Source of the DNA: Bradyrhizobium jicamae
GTDB taxonomy: Bacteria; Pseudomonadota; Alphaproteobacteria; Rhizobiales; Xanthobacteraceae
Direction of reading: 5' to 3'
Assembly: GCF_018130215.1 (NCBI RefSeq)
Contig: NZ_JAFCKQ010000017.1
Location: 62,001 to 126,000, forward strand
DNA length: 64,000 bases
Part shown: positions 43,543 to 53,384 of the stretch, piece after piece
How the letters are laid out: every line of letters begins with the position of its first letter
Position numbering within the stretch: the stretch's first letter is position 1
Made by a program: the position numbers and the translations under genes
Notes under the pieces: generated by a model
What the model saw: only the letters and a program-made list of their open reading frames with translations
What the model was told of the DNA's origin: nothing
Databases searched by the model: none

Positions 43543-44266
43543 TTCGGGCCTCCATCGAGCAACTTAGCTGCTTCTCTTTGAGGTTGAGAAAATGTAATTC
43601 CACTGCCGTGCATCACGAAGGCGCGCGACACACCGCATGCCCGCAGCGGTTGGCTCCGCGAGCACATTCCAAAGCTTCCCAGTCTCGGACTGCGAGCCGA
43701 CTTCAATACAGCGGGAATCGGGCCCCCCCGACTGCTGAGTCGGTTGGTTAATGAGCAAAAATGGCGAAAAAACTTTCAAAGTGTGATTTAAGTATACCTG
43801 AATAGCGCCGATATTCGCCAATTCACGGCGAGCCGAGCCAGAACGTGCCTAACCGACCAGTCGAGGTCTCCAGCTCGACCTTTCCGTCGGATTGCGCCCG
43901 CTAGAAGCTATCAATCGGGGCGCCGTTGGCGCGTGATCTCGTTACCTCGCGGCGCAATCCGAACCGGCGCCTGTGTTGCCCGGCAACCTAAGCGATCTGG
44001 CGGCTGCAACTGAGCGCTCCTGTGCTGCCAGCGAGGTCTTTGTGGAGCGATCCTGTCGCCCGAACCAATGAGCGGCCCCGGTCGCTCGTCTTCCCCAGCA
44101 ATAGCGAATGTGGGGCTTGGCGTCCGCGTTGCGGACCGGAGAGGCTCGTTCATCACCGGTGTACTCACAATTGGGTAGCCACTCGGCCCCCAGCAGCAAT
44201 CCTTTTGCTTGCAGTCGCTCGCATCGCCTCAAGGCTATTGTACCGGAGGAAGGCGGGTGAAGTGCG
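43543..44266. other. Divergent intergenic region between the lyase-like gene and the EPS operon
   Basis: 724 bases without a convincing gene. Small frames lack ribosome-binding sites. A stem CCGACT/AGTCGG with a 4-base loop lies at 43728-43743. The region near 43740-43800 is AT-rich and may hold the lyase-like promoter. The promoter of the exopolysaccharide operon is expected near the right end. Confidence 0.5.
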
Positions 44267-45529
44267 ATGAAAATTGCTGTGTTCGGACTTGGTTACGTCG
44301 GCTTGACCGCGGCCGCTTGCCTTAGCAGGCAAGGCCACGAGGTCGTCGGCATCGACGTCAGTGATGAAAAGGTGGCGATCGTCAATGCCGGTAAATCGCC
44401 GATCACGGAGCCCGGCCTCGACCAGCTTGTCGAACGTGCTGTCAGGCGAGGTTTGCTGAGCGCGACGAAGGATGCGACCCCGCATCTCGACAGTTGTGCC
44501 ATGGCGCTCGTCTGCGTGGGGACGCCCAGTGCGCCCGACGGATCTCACAATATGAGCTTCGTCGTGGAGGTTTCCCACCAGATCGCGGAGCTCATCGGCT
44601 CCGCTCGCACAACGGCGCTGACCATCGTGTTTCGCTCCACGATGCGGCCCGGTACGATCGAAGAACTGGTGCTCCCGATTTTCGAGAACGCGTTGCGCGA
44701 ACGGATGGATCTGGTCGAGCTCGTCTACAATCCCGAATTCCTGCGCGAGTCGGTCGCCATCGAAGACTTCTTCAATCCGCCGAAGATCGTGATTGGGACG
44801 AAGGACGGAAGACGGTGCGAGGCACTTGACGAATTAAACGCAGAAATCAAGGCGCCCGTCTTCTACACGACTTATCGTGCAGCCGAGATGACGAAGTTCG
44901 TCGACAACACGTTTCACGCCGTAAAGGTTGCCTTTGCCAACGAAGTCGGTCGCGTTTGCGACAAGCTAGGCATCAGTGCGACCACAGTTCATAAGATATT
45001 CATCTCCGATACGAAGCTCAACATCTCGCCCTATTACCTGAGGCCGGGTGGCGCGTTCGGAGGCTCCTGCCTGCCGAAGGACGTTCGCGCACTGCAATAC
45101 ATCGCAAGCGACGTCGGAGCACACACTTGCCTGGTGGATTCGGTTCTGAGGTCAAACGATGAGCACAAGAACTTCCTGTTCGAGAATTGCGTGAAGGCAG
45201 TCCCGGCGGGCGGTCAGGTGCTCATGCTGGGACTTTCCTTCAAGGATAACAGCGACGATCTGCGCGAGAGTCCCAATATCGACCTGGCTCGAAAATTCCT
45301 TCAGTCGCACATCGGCTTGTCGATCTACGATCCCCACGTCGAACCGTCAAAATTGCTGGGTCAGAATCTTGGCTATGCATTCTCCAATTTGCCCGCACTT
45401 CGCAAACTGCTGATCTCAAAGTCGGTAGCCGAGTCCGAGCTGTTCGACCTTGTCATAGATAACCGAGGATGGGCGAAAAACATGGCATTGCGCGCCAGGC
45501 GGGTGATCGATGTTGACACCCTATCGTGA
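44267..45529 (+). CDS. Nucleotide-sugar (UDP-glucose/GDP-mannose) 6-dehydrogenase
   Basis: A 420-residue dehydrogenase that oxidises a nucleotide hexose to the uronic acid. It has the NAD motif G-L-G-Y-V-G at residues 8-13, the E-F-L-R-E-S motif and the catalytic Cys in G-G-A-F-G-G-S-C-L-P-K-D. The central helical domain and the C-terminal domain are complete. Details such as the N-P-E-F-L-R-E loop fit both UDP-glucose and GDP-mannose enzymes; the substrate is not decided. An AAGGCGGG site precedes the ATG. It is the first gene of the main polysaccharide operon. Confidence 0.9.
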   Translation: MKIAVFGLGYVGLTAAACLSRQGHEVVGIDVSDEKVAIVNAGKSPITEPGLDQLVERAVRRGLLSATKDATPHLDSCAMALVCVGTPSAPDGSHNMSFVVEVSHQIAELIGSARTTALTIVFRSTMRPGTIEELVLPIFENALRERMDLVELVYNPEFLRESVAIEDFFNPPKIVIGTKDGRRCEALDELNAEIKAPVFYTTYRAAEMTKFVDNTFHAVKVAFANEVGRVCDKLGISATTVHKIFISDTKLNISPYYLRPGGAFGGSCLPKDVRALQYIASDVGAHTCLVDSVLRSNDEHKNFLFENCVKAVPAGGQVLMLGLSFKDNSDDLRESPNIDLARKFLQSHIGLSIYDPHVEPSKLLGQNLGYAFSNLPALRKLLISKSVAESELFDLVIDNRGWAKNMALRARRVIDVDTLS

Positions 45530-46910
45530 CGGTGACGATGCAACCATCCAGCCCGATCAAGCGGGGGTTGCGAACCTATTCAAGTCGACTGGCGCCAACG
45601 GCGAGCTGTGTGAATTGGCGAGTCCGGATGCCGTTTCTGCGGGATTGGCTGGCGCGGCGCCGGTGGCGCAGCCCCGGCTCAATGCTGCGGTTCGCCGCCG
45701 GGTGCTCATCATCGTCGAGAATCTTCCGGTACCGTTCGATCGACGGGTCTGGTCGGAAGCCGCCACGCTGTCGCGGCATGGCTATGAGGTCTCCGTAATC
45801 TGTCCCAAGGGACCGCGCGCAACGGCTTCATTTGAAGTCATCGACGGAATTGCCATCTATCGCCACTGGCTGCCGAGAGAGAGAGGCGGGTTGTTAGGCT
45901 ATCTCGCCGAGTACAGCGCCGCGTTATTTTGGGAGTTCGTGCTGAGCCTGAAGATTCTCGCGACGCGCGGGTTTGATGTCGTGCACGCGTGCAATCCGCC
46001 GGACCTCATCTTTGTGGTTGGTGCATTTCACAAGCTTCTATTCGGCAAGTCCTTCATTTTCGATCAACACGACATCAACCCAGAGCTCTACGAGGCCAAA
46101 TTCGGGCGACGTGGCTTTCTGTGGCGGGTGATGGTCCTGCTTGAACGGATTACGTTTGCACTGTCCGACGTATCGATAGCGACCAATCACTCATATCGCA
46201 CCATTGCCCTTGAACGAGGGCGGATGGATCCGGACCGTGTGTTCGTTGTGCGCTCGGGTCCAAACCTTTCACGCGTTCGGCCGCTTCCGCCGAATCCCGT
46301 CTGGAAGAAGGGGCGGAAATTCCTCGTCGGATATGTGGGTGTTATTGGAAGGCAGGAGGGGCTCGATCTGTTGCTGGAGTCGATCCGGCACATCCGCAGG
46401 AAACGAAACCGCGACGATGTTCAGTTCGTAGTTGTCGGGAGCGGACCGGAATTGGATGAAGTCAAGGCACTTGCAACGACCCTTGAACTGGACGACGTAG
46501 TTACGTTCACCGGCCGCGTGGATGATACGACACTGTTCACCATACTCTCGACGGCAGACGTCTGCGTCAATCCGGATCGCCCCAACGCGATGAACGACAA
46601 GTCAACGATGAACAAGATCATGGAGTACATGGCTCTGGGTAAGCCCATTGTTCAGTTTGACCTCACCGAAGGACGCGTTTCGGCCGCAGAGGCATCCCTC
46701 TACGCAAAGTGCACGGACACTGCCGAGTTCGGCGACAAGATATTGGAACTTATCGATGATCCCGTCCGCCGCAACGCTATGGGCGCGTTCGGCCGGAACC
46801 GAGTCTACGGCAAACTCGCCTGGGACCACGAGGCGGCCAAGCTTTTAAGTGCCTATGAAAAAGTATTCGAACTTAGAGAAGTTGCTGAGCAGGCGACCGA
46901 GCCTGCCTAG
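45510..46910 (+). CDS. Glycosyltransferase, family 4
   Basis: A 466-residue GT-B enzyme. An N-terminal extension of about 60 residues precedes the first Rossmann domain (R-R-V-L-I-I-V-E-N). The C-terminal donor domain has the V-G-Y-V-G-V-I-G-R-Q-E-G-L-D motif and an E-type nucleotide-sugar site in the M-E-Y-M-A-L-G-K-P region. Its ATG lies within the dehydrogenase gene, overlapping its stop by 20 bases, so the two are coupled. It adds one sugar of the repeat unit. Confidence 0.87.
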   Translation: MLTPYRDGDDATIQPDQAGVANLFKSTGANGELCELASPDAVSAGLAGAAPVAQPRLNAAVRRRVLIIVENLPVPFDRRVWSEAATLSRHGYEVSVICPKGPRATASFEVIDGIAIYRHWLPRERGGLLGYLAEYSAALFWEFVLSLKILATRGFDVVHACNPPDLIFVVGAFHKLLFGKSFIFDQHDINPELYEAKFGRRGFLWRVMVLLERITFALSDVSIATNHSYRTIALERGRMDPDRVFVVRSGPNLSRVRPLPPNPVWKKGRKFLVGYVGVIGRQEGLDLLLESIRHIRRKRNRDDVQFVVVGSGPELDEVKALATTLELDDVVTFTGRVDDTTLFTILSTADVCVNPDRPNAMNDKSTMNKIMEYMALGKPIVQFDLTEGRVSAAEASLYAKCTDTAEFGDKILELIDDPVRRNAMGAFGRNRVYGKLAWDHEAAKLLSAYEKVFELREVAEQATEPA

Positions 46911-46994
46911 CTTCGTAGCGATCCCGAGAGCAAGCATGAGCACACCAGGACGTTCATATGTCGGCCACCTGATTGTCGTCCGAATAGCGTAGCC

Positions 46995-48869
46995 ATGTGC
47001 GGAATATTTGGATGGGTTCTTGGGGCCGGAAAGCATCAGGAACGCAAGACCCTGATCGGCCTTACCGACCTGATGTTTCACCGAGGACCGGACGGCTCGG
47101 GCTACTGGCTTCACAAAACAGCCGACGAGCGATTTCAAATCGGCCTCGGTCACCGCCGGCTTTCGATCATTGACATTGGTGGCGGCGCCCAACCAATGTC
47201 GAGCGAAGACGGCCGCTTCACTTTAATCTTCAACGGCGAAATCTACAACTACCTCGAACTGCGTCAGGAGCTCGCATCCCTCGGCCATCGCTTCCGCACA
47301 GACTCAGACAGCGAGGTGCTTATCGAAGCGTATCGCGCCTGGCAACTCGATGCCGTTCGCAAATTTCGCGGCATGTTCGCCTTTGCGCTGTGGGATGAAG
47401 CATCGCAGCGGCTGATACTTGCCCGCGATGCTTTCGGCAAGAAGCCACTGTTTCTTTCCGAGATGAAGGAGGTTCTTCTCTTCGCATCGGAGATCGCGCC
47501 ACTCGTTCAGTTTCCGGGATTTGACCGAACGTTCGATTCCGAGGCCCTCGGCCACTATCTTCTCAATCGCTATGTTCCGGGTCCTTCGACGTTTTTCCGC
47601 GGAGTGAAGAAGCTGCAGCCCGGTCACTATGCTGTATGGGAAAGCGGAACACTAAAAACGACACGCTATTTTACGCCCCCGGTTGCGACGACGGTGCCGG
47701 CGGTCAAGACGTTCGGTGATGCAGTTCGCTTGTTTGACGAGACATTCGACGAGGCCGTGCGAATTCGCATGCGCAGCGACGCGCCATTCGGCGCCTTTCT
47801 TTCCGGTGGCATCGACTCGTCGGCGGTCGTGGCAACCATGGTCAAGCACAGCGCGGAGCCTGTGCGAACTTTCTCGGTAGGCTTTCAGGAAGCGGAATAT
47901 TCGGAGCTCGATCATGCACGAGCCATTGCACGCCGGTTTGGTACGAATCACAACGAAATATTCGTCGAACCCGACTCCTTCATGGAACACTGGTCAACCG
48001 CCGTCCTGCGCCGCGGTGCTCCCGTAAGCGAGGCCTCCGACGTCCCGATCTTCATGCTCTCGGAGATGGCCTCCAGTAGCGTCAAGATGGTGCTCACGGG
48101 AGAAGGCGCAGATGAGTTGATGGGTGGATATCCGAAGCATCGGGCTGAGCGATGGATCGGCCTGTACCAGTTTCTGATGCCACACTTATTGCACGAGCGG
48201 CTGATCTATCCGCTGGCGCGGTCATTGCCTTATGGGATGCGGCGCCTGAAGATCCTTGCTTTGGCCGCGGGCGAGCGCGACCTCGTGAACCGAATGCGAG
48301 TTTGGTTCGGTGGTCTTTCGGTCGGCGAGAGCGAAGCAATGCTCGGTCGGCTCCTTTCGGCAACGCCACCGGATCTTTTCCCCTATTCGTCGGACACGGA
48401 GTCCGGCCTGCGGCGTACGATGTTCTTCGATCAGACATCCTGGCTTCCAGACAATCTGCTGGAACGAGGCGATCGAATGATGATGGCGGGATCGATCGAG
48501 GGCCGGATGCCATTCATGGATACGGCTCTGGCCAACGTCGTGGCACGGTTCCCGGACGAATTTCTGACTGGCGGAAGGGGTGGCAAGACGGTGCTGCGCG
48601 CGGCGATGGACAAGATCTTGCCGCGGGAAATCGTGCGACGAAAAAAGGTCGGTTTCCGTGTGCCGGTTGGAAACTGGTTCAGAGGTCCCTATCGTGAGTT
48701 CTTGCAGGGCATGCTGGGCGAAACCTCCGGCATAGCCAGGATGTTGAGCGCCCCTAAGCTTCGCATACTTGTGACCGAGCACCTTGACGGCCGGCAGAAC
48801 CACGAAAGGGTTCTTTGGTCATTGGTAAATCTCGAGATCTTCCTGCGCACATTCAAGGTAGCGATATGA
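46995..48869 (+). CDS. asnB: Asparagine synthase (glutamine-hydrolysing)-like amidotransferase
   Basis: A 624-residue AsnB-like enzyme. Glutaminase: the N-terminal Cys2 (M-C-G-I-F-G), R-L-S-I-I-D, and N-G-E-I-Y-N. Synthetase: the PP-loop S-G-G-I-D-S-S at about residue 272 and G-E-G-A-D-E-L. In a glycan locus such enzymes may amidate a uronic acid or a sugar rather than make free asparagine; which applies here is not known. Its stop overlaps the next gene by four bases. Confidence 0.87.
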   Translation: MCGIFGWVLGAGKHQERKTLIGLTDLMFHRGPDGSGYWLHKTADERFQIGLGHRRLSIIDIGGGAQPMSSEDGRFTLIFNGEIYNYLELRQELASLGHRFRTDSDSEVLIEAYRAWQLDAVRKFRGMFAFALWDEASQRLILARDAFGKKPLFLSEMKEVLLFASEIAPLVQFPGFDRTFDSEALGHYLLNRYVPGPSTFFRGVKKLQPGHYAVWESGTLKTTRYFTPPVATTVPAVKTFGDAVRLFDETFDEAVRIRMRSDAPFGAFLSGGIDSSAVVATMVKHSAEPVRTFSVGFQEAEYSELDHARAIARRFGTNHNEIFVEPDSFMEHWSTAVLRRGAPVSEASDVPIFMLSEMASSSVKMVLTGEGADELMGGYPKHRAERWIGLYQFLMPHLLHERLIYPLARSLPYGMRRLKILALAAGERDLVNRMRVWFGGLSVGESEAMLGRLLSATPPDLFPYSSDTESGLRRTMFFDQTSWLPDNLLERGDRMMMAGSIEGRMPFMDTALANVVARFPDEFLTGGRGGKTVLRAAMDKILPREIVRRKKVGFRVPVGNWFRGPYREFLQGMLGETSGIARMLSAPKLRILVTEHLDGRQNHERVLWSLVNLEIFLRTFKVAI

Positions 48870-50056
48870 CATCTACCGGCTCCTGCCTTTTGAATCCGTC
48901 GCTAACTTGCAAGGAACAGATCGAAAAGGCTCGCTTCAGCGAAGCGAAATCCGAAGAGACGTCGGCTCGTCCGCTTCACGTCGTCGTTTTCACCCCCCTT
49001 GGCGAAGGTGGCCAGGGAGGCGTTGATCGCATGATGGACGGACTTCGCAGCGCACTGAAAATCGATCGCTTCGCTAACCTTAAGACCTACTTTTTCACCA
49101 CTCGAGGTCCTGGCTCGATATTTTTGTCGCCCCTGTTTCTTGCACATGCAATCATACGCTTGTTGTTACTTCGGTTGCTTGGACGAGTAGACGTCGTCCA
49201 TATCAATCTTTCAGCCTTCGGCAGCGCCTATCGCAAGCTCATCCTGGCCCGAATCTCGAGCATTTGCCGATTGCCCTATGTGTTGCACCTGCACAGCGGG
49301 CAGTTCGATCATTTCTGGGATTCCCGGAAGAGAATGCTCAAGAAAGAAATCGACCTGATGTTTTTAAACAGCCAAGGAATCGTCGTGCTCGGCTGCTATT
49401 GGAAAAAGGTTGTTTCCGACAGACTCCCTGCCTGTTCCGGAAAGGCAGTTATTGTTCCGAACGCCACTCCAACAGCCGTCAGCAACGGTCCAAAAGTCAT
49501 GCGTGAAGCGGCCAACATCTTGTTTCTAGGGCGACTCGGGCCAGAAAAAGGTGTGCCGGAACTTGTAGCGGCTCTTGCGCGGCTGGGTTCCAACTCTCGC
49601 TGGAGGGCCACGCTTGCAGGTGACGGGGCGGTAAACGATACGAGGGCCGCAGTTGTACGAGCAGGCCTCGGCGATCGTACATCGGTGCCTGGTTGGGTGG
49701 ATTCAGCGCAGGTCGAGACACTGTTGCAGGAAGCCGATATTCTGGTGCTTCCGTCCCTCAGTGAAAATCTTCCGATGTCTGTCATTGAGGCTTTGGCTCA
49801 CGGTGCCGCCGTCATTTGTACCCCAGTCGGGGCGCTTCCAGAGATCATCGAGCACGAGAGGACTGGACTGATCGTCAAACCCGGCGATGTCGAGGGGCTT
49901 GCTTCCGCACTGGGGCGCCTCATCGAAGATCCGGACTTCAGACGACGGCTCGCGGAAAACGGGAAGGCATTACATAAGGCGCGGCTAGACATTGAAGTCT
50001 GCGCGGAACGCCTCGTCGCGATCTGGACCGAAGCAGCCCACGCGGGAGAGCGCTGA
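48866..50056 (+). CDS. Glycosyltransferase, family 4
   Basis: A 396-residue GT-B enzyme. It has a glycine-rich acceptor-side loop (F-T-P-L-G-E-G-G-Q-G-G-V-D) and the donor-side motifs F-L-G-R-L-G-P-E-K-G and S-L-S-E-N-L-P-M-S-V-I-E-A-L. The ATG at 48866 overlaps the asparagine synthase stop. It belongs to the same operon as its neighbours. Confidence 0.88.
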   Translation: MTSTGSCLLNPSLTCKEQIEKARFSEAKSEETSARPLHVVVFTPLGEGGQGGVDRMMDGLRSALKIDRFANLKTYFFTTRGPGSIFLSPLFLAHAIIRLLLLRLLGRVDVVHINLSAFGSAYRKLILARISSICRLPYVLHLHSGQFDHFWDSRKRMLKKEIDLMFLNSQGIVVLGCYWKKVVSDRLPACSGKAVIVPNATPTAVSNGPKVMREAANILFLGRLGPEKGVPELVAALARLGSNSRWRATLAGDGAVNDTRAAVVRAGLGDRTSVPGWVDSAQVETLLQEADILVLPSLSENLPMSVIEALAHGAAVICTPVGALPEIIEHERTGLIVKPGDVEGLASALGRLIEDPDFRRRLAENGKALHKARLDIEVCAERLVAIWTEAAHAGER

Positions 50057-50057
50057 C

Positions 50058-51263
50058 ATGCGTATATTGCACTTTACCGATTGTCTGCGCATCGGGGGCA
50101 GAGAACGACAAATTGCTGAGTTGATGAAGGGACTCCGCGTTCACCGTGACATCGAGTCGTTCGTCGCAGTTGCATCGGAGGAGACTGCGGATGATTGGGA
50201 GATCGACCGACAACACGTGCAGATCATTCCAATCGTCCGAAGAAGCAGAAGAGATTTGCGCATTTTCAAGACTTTGTACGAGCTGGTCACCAATCTGAAT
50301 ATAGATATCGTTCACTCCTGGGGCTCGATGTGCTCCGTTTATGCAGCGCCGGTCGCGAAACTGTGCGGCGCAGCTTTCGTCAATGGCTTTGTTCGAGACG
50401 CGCCGCATATGACGCTGTGGAACAAGCACTATTTGAGGGGTAAACTGACCAGTCCGTTTTCAGACGTCGTGGTCGCCAATTCGCGCGCCGGCCTCGCCGC
50501 CTACGACATTTCCGAGCGCAGGGGTGTATGTATCTACAATGGATTCAATCCGGAACGGGTCCTCAACTTAACGGACGAGGCGGAGCTTCGACGCACGTTG
50601 GGACTCACGACCCCCAACATCGTCGGGATGGTCGCTAACTTCACGCCCTATAAAGACTATGCGGTCTTTGTCGAAATGGCACGGCGCATTTGCCAACTTA
50701 GGGACGATGTTACTTTTCTGGCTGTCGGCGACGGTCCGACGTTTTCGCAAATGCGCGATAGCGTCCCGTCGGGGCAATTGCCGCGCTTAAAGTTTCTGGG
50801 GCGGCGGAATGATGTAGAAAACATCGCTAATCTCTTCACCGTGGGAGTTCTCGCTACCAATAGCCGTCTACACGGGGAGGGCATTTCCAACGCGATTACA
50901 GAGATCATGGCGCTGGGTAAGCCAGTTGTGGCAACAGACGATGGAGGCACTCCTGAATTGGTCCTGGATGGGCAGACGGGATTTCTGGTGCCGAGCCACG
51001 ACGCTGACGCGTTGACTGATCGTGTGCTCAGACTCGTCAATGACGTTGAGCTGGCCACCAGACTTGGTATGCAAGGTCGTCGGCGTATTGAAACAACGTT
51101 CTCGCTCGACAAGATGACCAACTCCTATCTCGGCCTTTATCGCGGGTTGATGGACAGGGCCGGCACGCGCGACTCGCGTCGAGGGGCTATTGCCAGAGGT
51201 GCAAGAGCCGGCGTGGAGATTTGCCAGGACTCGGATGCGAGCGGGGGATCCAAATGGAAGTGA
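50058..51263 (+). CDS. Glycosyltransferase, family 4
   Basis: A 401-residue GT-B enzyme. The N-terminus (M-R-I-L-H-F-T-D-C-L-R-I-G-G-R-E-R-Q) is the typical nucleotide-binding loop, and the C-terminal domain has V-A-N-F-T-P-Y-K-D-Y and H-G-E-G-I-S-N-A-I-T-E-I-M. The ATG is one base after the previous stop. The last 30 residues are an unrelated-looking basic tail. Confidence 0.88.
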   Translation: MRILHFTDCLRIGGRERQIAELMKGLRVHRDIESFVAVASEETADDWEIDRQHVQIIPIVRRSRRDLRIFKTLYELVTNLNIDIVHSWGSMCSVYAAPVAKLCGAAFVNGFVRDAPHMTLWNKHYLRGKLTSPFSDVVVANSRAGLAAYDISERRGVCIYNGFNPERVLNLTDEAELRRTLGLTTPNIVGMVANFTPYKDYAVFVEMARRICQLRDDVTFLAVGDGPTFSQMRDSVPSGQLPRLKFLGRRNDVENIANLFTVGVLATNSRLHGEGISNAITEIMALGKPVVATDDGGTPELVLDGQTGFLVPSHDADALTDRVLRLVNDVELATRLGMQGRRRIETTFSLDKMTNSYLGLYRGLMDRAGTRDSRRGAIARGARAGVEICQDSDASGGSKWK

Positions 51264-51353
51264 TAGCGTGAGTATCGACAGAAGAGTGCACTATCGAGAT
51301 CGTCGTTTGTCCGAGATTGCTGCTTGTCGCGATGCTCTAAACGCATCAATCAT

Positions 51354-53327
51354 GTGAGGCGCATTTTGGACTCTGCTTTGGGTCGACTTGTCTGGTACCG
51401 GAACCGTCTGGCAGCAATGAGTGCGGCGGAGATTGTTCATCGGGTCGTCGAGACTGCCACCAAGCAAACTGCGCGCCGGCACAGTGGCGGCTGGGAAGCG
51501 GTAGAGCCAGTTGGGCCGCTGGCGATAATCCCGGGCATTCGTTCCCGCATTGCCGCCTCTTCACCAGATCTATCAGCCCTGACAGGCCTTGAAGCCGACA
51601 ACATCCGCGCTGGAGACTTTTGTTTTCTCGGTGTGCGCTGGCCGGCACCTTCGTCGATGCCACCGGATCCGACGTTCTGGCGTATCGATCCCGAGGACGG
51701 CGAGCCATTTCCGCAATGGGACACCTATGCTTTTGACATTTCGTTCCGACATGGCATCGACACGCGGGAAATAAAGCGCGTCTGGGAGCTCAATCGGCTA
51801 CAGTTTCTAGTTCCTCTCGCAGCCGATGGAGCGCTCAGGAACCAGGACCAGCCCGCGCTTTTGGCCCGTATGGTGAGGTCATGGATGGAGGGCAACCCAC
51901 CCTATCGTGGACCAAGCTGGATTTCAGGCATCGAACTCGCACTTCGTACCATTTCGGTCGCGTTGGCGCTCTCCATTCTCGGGGTTGATTGCCTTGACAG
52001 CGTCACGCACGGAGCCCTGCTCCGCTTCTTCTTTGCGCATGTCGACTGGATCAGGCGATTTCCGTCACTCAATTCGTCCGCCAACAATCATCGGATCGCC
52101 GAGCTCGCGGGCATGATTGTCGGTACGATTATGGCTCCGGGATTTCCCGGTGCAGTCGCATTGCGCGAGAATAGCTGGCGCGCGCTACTCGCCGAGATTG
52201 ATCGGCAGATTTGTCCGGACGGTGTAGGTGCTGAGCAATCTCCCGGCTATACTGCGTTCTCGATTGAGTTGTTCCTCGTTGCGGCCGCTGCACTTGGGCG
52301 CGAAGGCAGCCTGCCAGCACCGACCGTGGATCGGCTTTCGGCGTGGTCGGAGCATTCCCTTTGGTTGATGGACACCGGCGGCAAAGTACCTGCCATCGGC
52401 GATTTCGACGATTGCCGAGTCATCGCGACCACACAAACGCCTGAGTCAAGATACGTTGCGTCTATTGTCGCAGCCGTTTCGGGTTGCGTTGGGCGCCCGG
52501 ATCTCGCGCCGCCGGCCAAAGATCCAGGCATACGCGACGTGATCCTAGGATCTGCGCAGGTATCGTCAGCACAACCTGTTGGAATGCGCCTGTTTGCGAG
52601 CGGGGGCTACTCAGTGTTCCGAAGCGGGCACAAGGATCCTGTCGTTCTTACGTTGGATCACGGACCAGTTGGCTACCTGTCAATCGCAGCTCATGGCCAC
52701 GCAGATACGCTTTCCGTCTGGCTATCTGTAGGCAACCAGCCTGTGCTCGCAGATGCCGGCACATACCTATATCATTCGAGCAGGAACCTGCGGGATCTGT
52801 TCAGGGATACGGCGGTCCACAATACCTTAAGTCTCAACAGCGTCGGATCGAGCCGCCCATCCGGTCCCTTCAATTGGGCCAGCAAGGCGAATGCCCGTCT
52901 CGTATCGTCCGAAAGTGCTCCAATTGCGCGGGTCGTGGCCGAGCATGACGGCTACGTCGCGCAACATGGCACAAGGCACCGACGTGCAGTGGAATTTGAT
53001 GACGCTTCAAGGTTCACGATTGTTGACGAACTCCTCGACGGTCCCGTGGACAAGAGCGTTACCGTATCGTTTCTCCTGGACCCGAGCTGCCAGTCAACAG
53101 TCGCACAGGATCGGCGCGAGGTATTGATTACCCACGGTGGTCGTCAACTCATTCAAATCGCAAGCGCCGGCCCGCTGAAGGCCAGAGTCGTTCGAGGCGA
53201 CGAAGCAACAGGACTTGGCTGGTTGTCACCGTCTTTCGGCGCACGCATACCTACCGATCAGATCCTTTTCGAAGGGCATCTCGACAAACCCTCGACTATC
53301 ACGATCAGCGTGCTGCAAAACGGATGA
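51354..53327 (+). CDS. Heparinase II/III family protein
   Basis: A protein of about 657 residues. The N-terminal alpha toroid carries N-N-H-R-I-A-E-L-A-G, a conserved active-site stretch, and the C-terminal beta part has the A-H-G-H-A-D-T-L-S motif of heparinase II/III enzymes. It may cleave or edit the polysaccharide made here. No signal peptide is evident; the start is unclear (GTG 51354 or TTG 51324). It is the last gene of the first operon. Confidence 0.85.
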   Translation: MRRILDSALGRLVWYRNRLAAMSAAEIVHRVVETATKQTARRHSGGWEAVEPVGPLAIIPGIRSRIAASSPDLSALTGLEADNIRAGDFCFLGVRWPAPSSMPPDPTFWRIDPEDGEPFPQWDTYAFDISFRHGIDTREIKRVWELNRLQFLVPLAADGALRNQDQPALLARMVRSWMEGNPPYRGPSWISGIELALRTISVALALSILGVDCLDSVTHGALLRFFFAHVDWIRRFPSLNSSANNHRIAELAGMIVGTIMAPGFPGAVALRENSWRALLAEIDRQICPDGVGAEQSPGYTAFSIELFLVAAAALGREGSLPAPTVDRLSAWSEHSLWLMDTGGKVPAIGDFDDCRVIATTQTPESRYVASIVAAVSGCVGRPDLAPPAKDPGIRDVILGSAQVSSAQPVGMRLFASGGYSVFRSGHKDPVVLTLDHGPVGYLSIAAHGHADTLSVWLSVGNQPVLADAGTYLYHSSRNLRDLFRDTAVHNTLSLNSVGSSRPSGPFNWASKANARLVSSESAPIARVVAEHDGYVAQHGTRHRRAVEFDDASRFTIVDELLDGPVDKSVTVSFLLDPSCQSTVAQDRREVLITHGGRQLIQIASAGPLKARVVRGDEATGLGWLSPSFGARIPTDQILFEGHLDKPSTITISVLQNG

Positions 53328-53384
53328 GTCCAAGTCGAACCGACTTTCGATTTCCAGATCGATTGTCCTTCGAGCTGTATTCGA

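Noticed and set aside
43942..44232. A 96-residue minus-strand frame before the EPS operon
   Set aside because: No start signal, no family resemblance and Arg-rich random-like composition.
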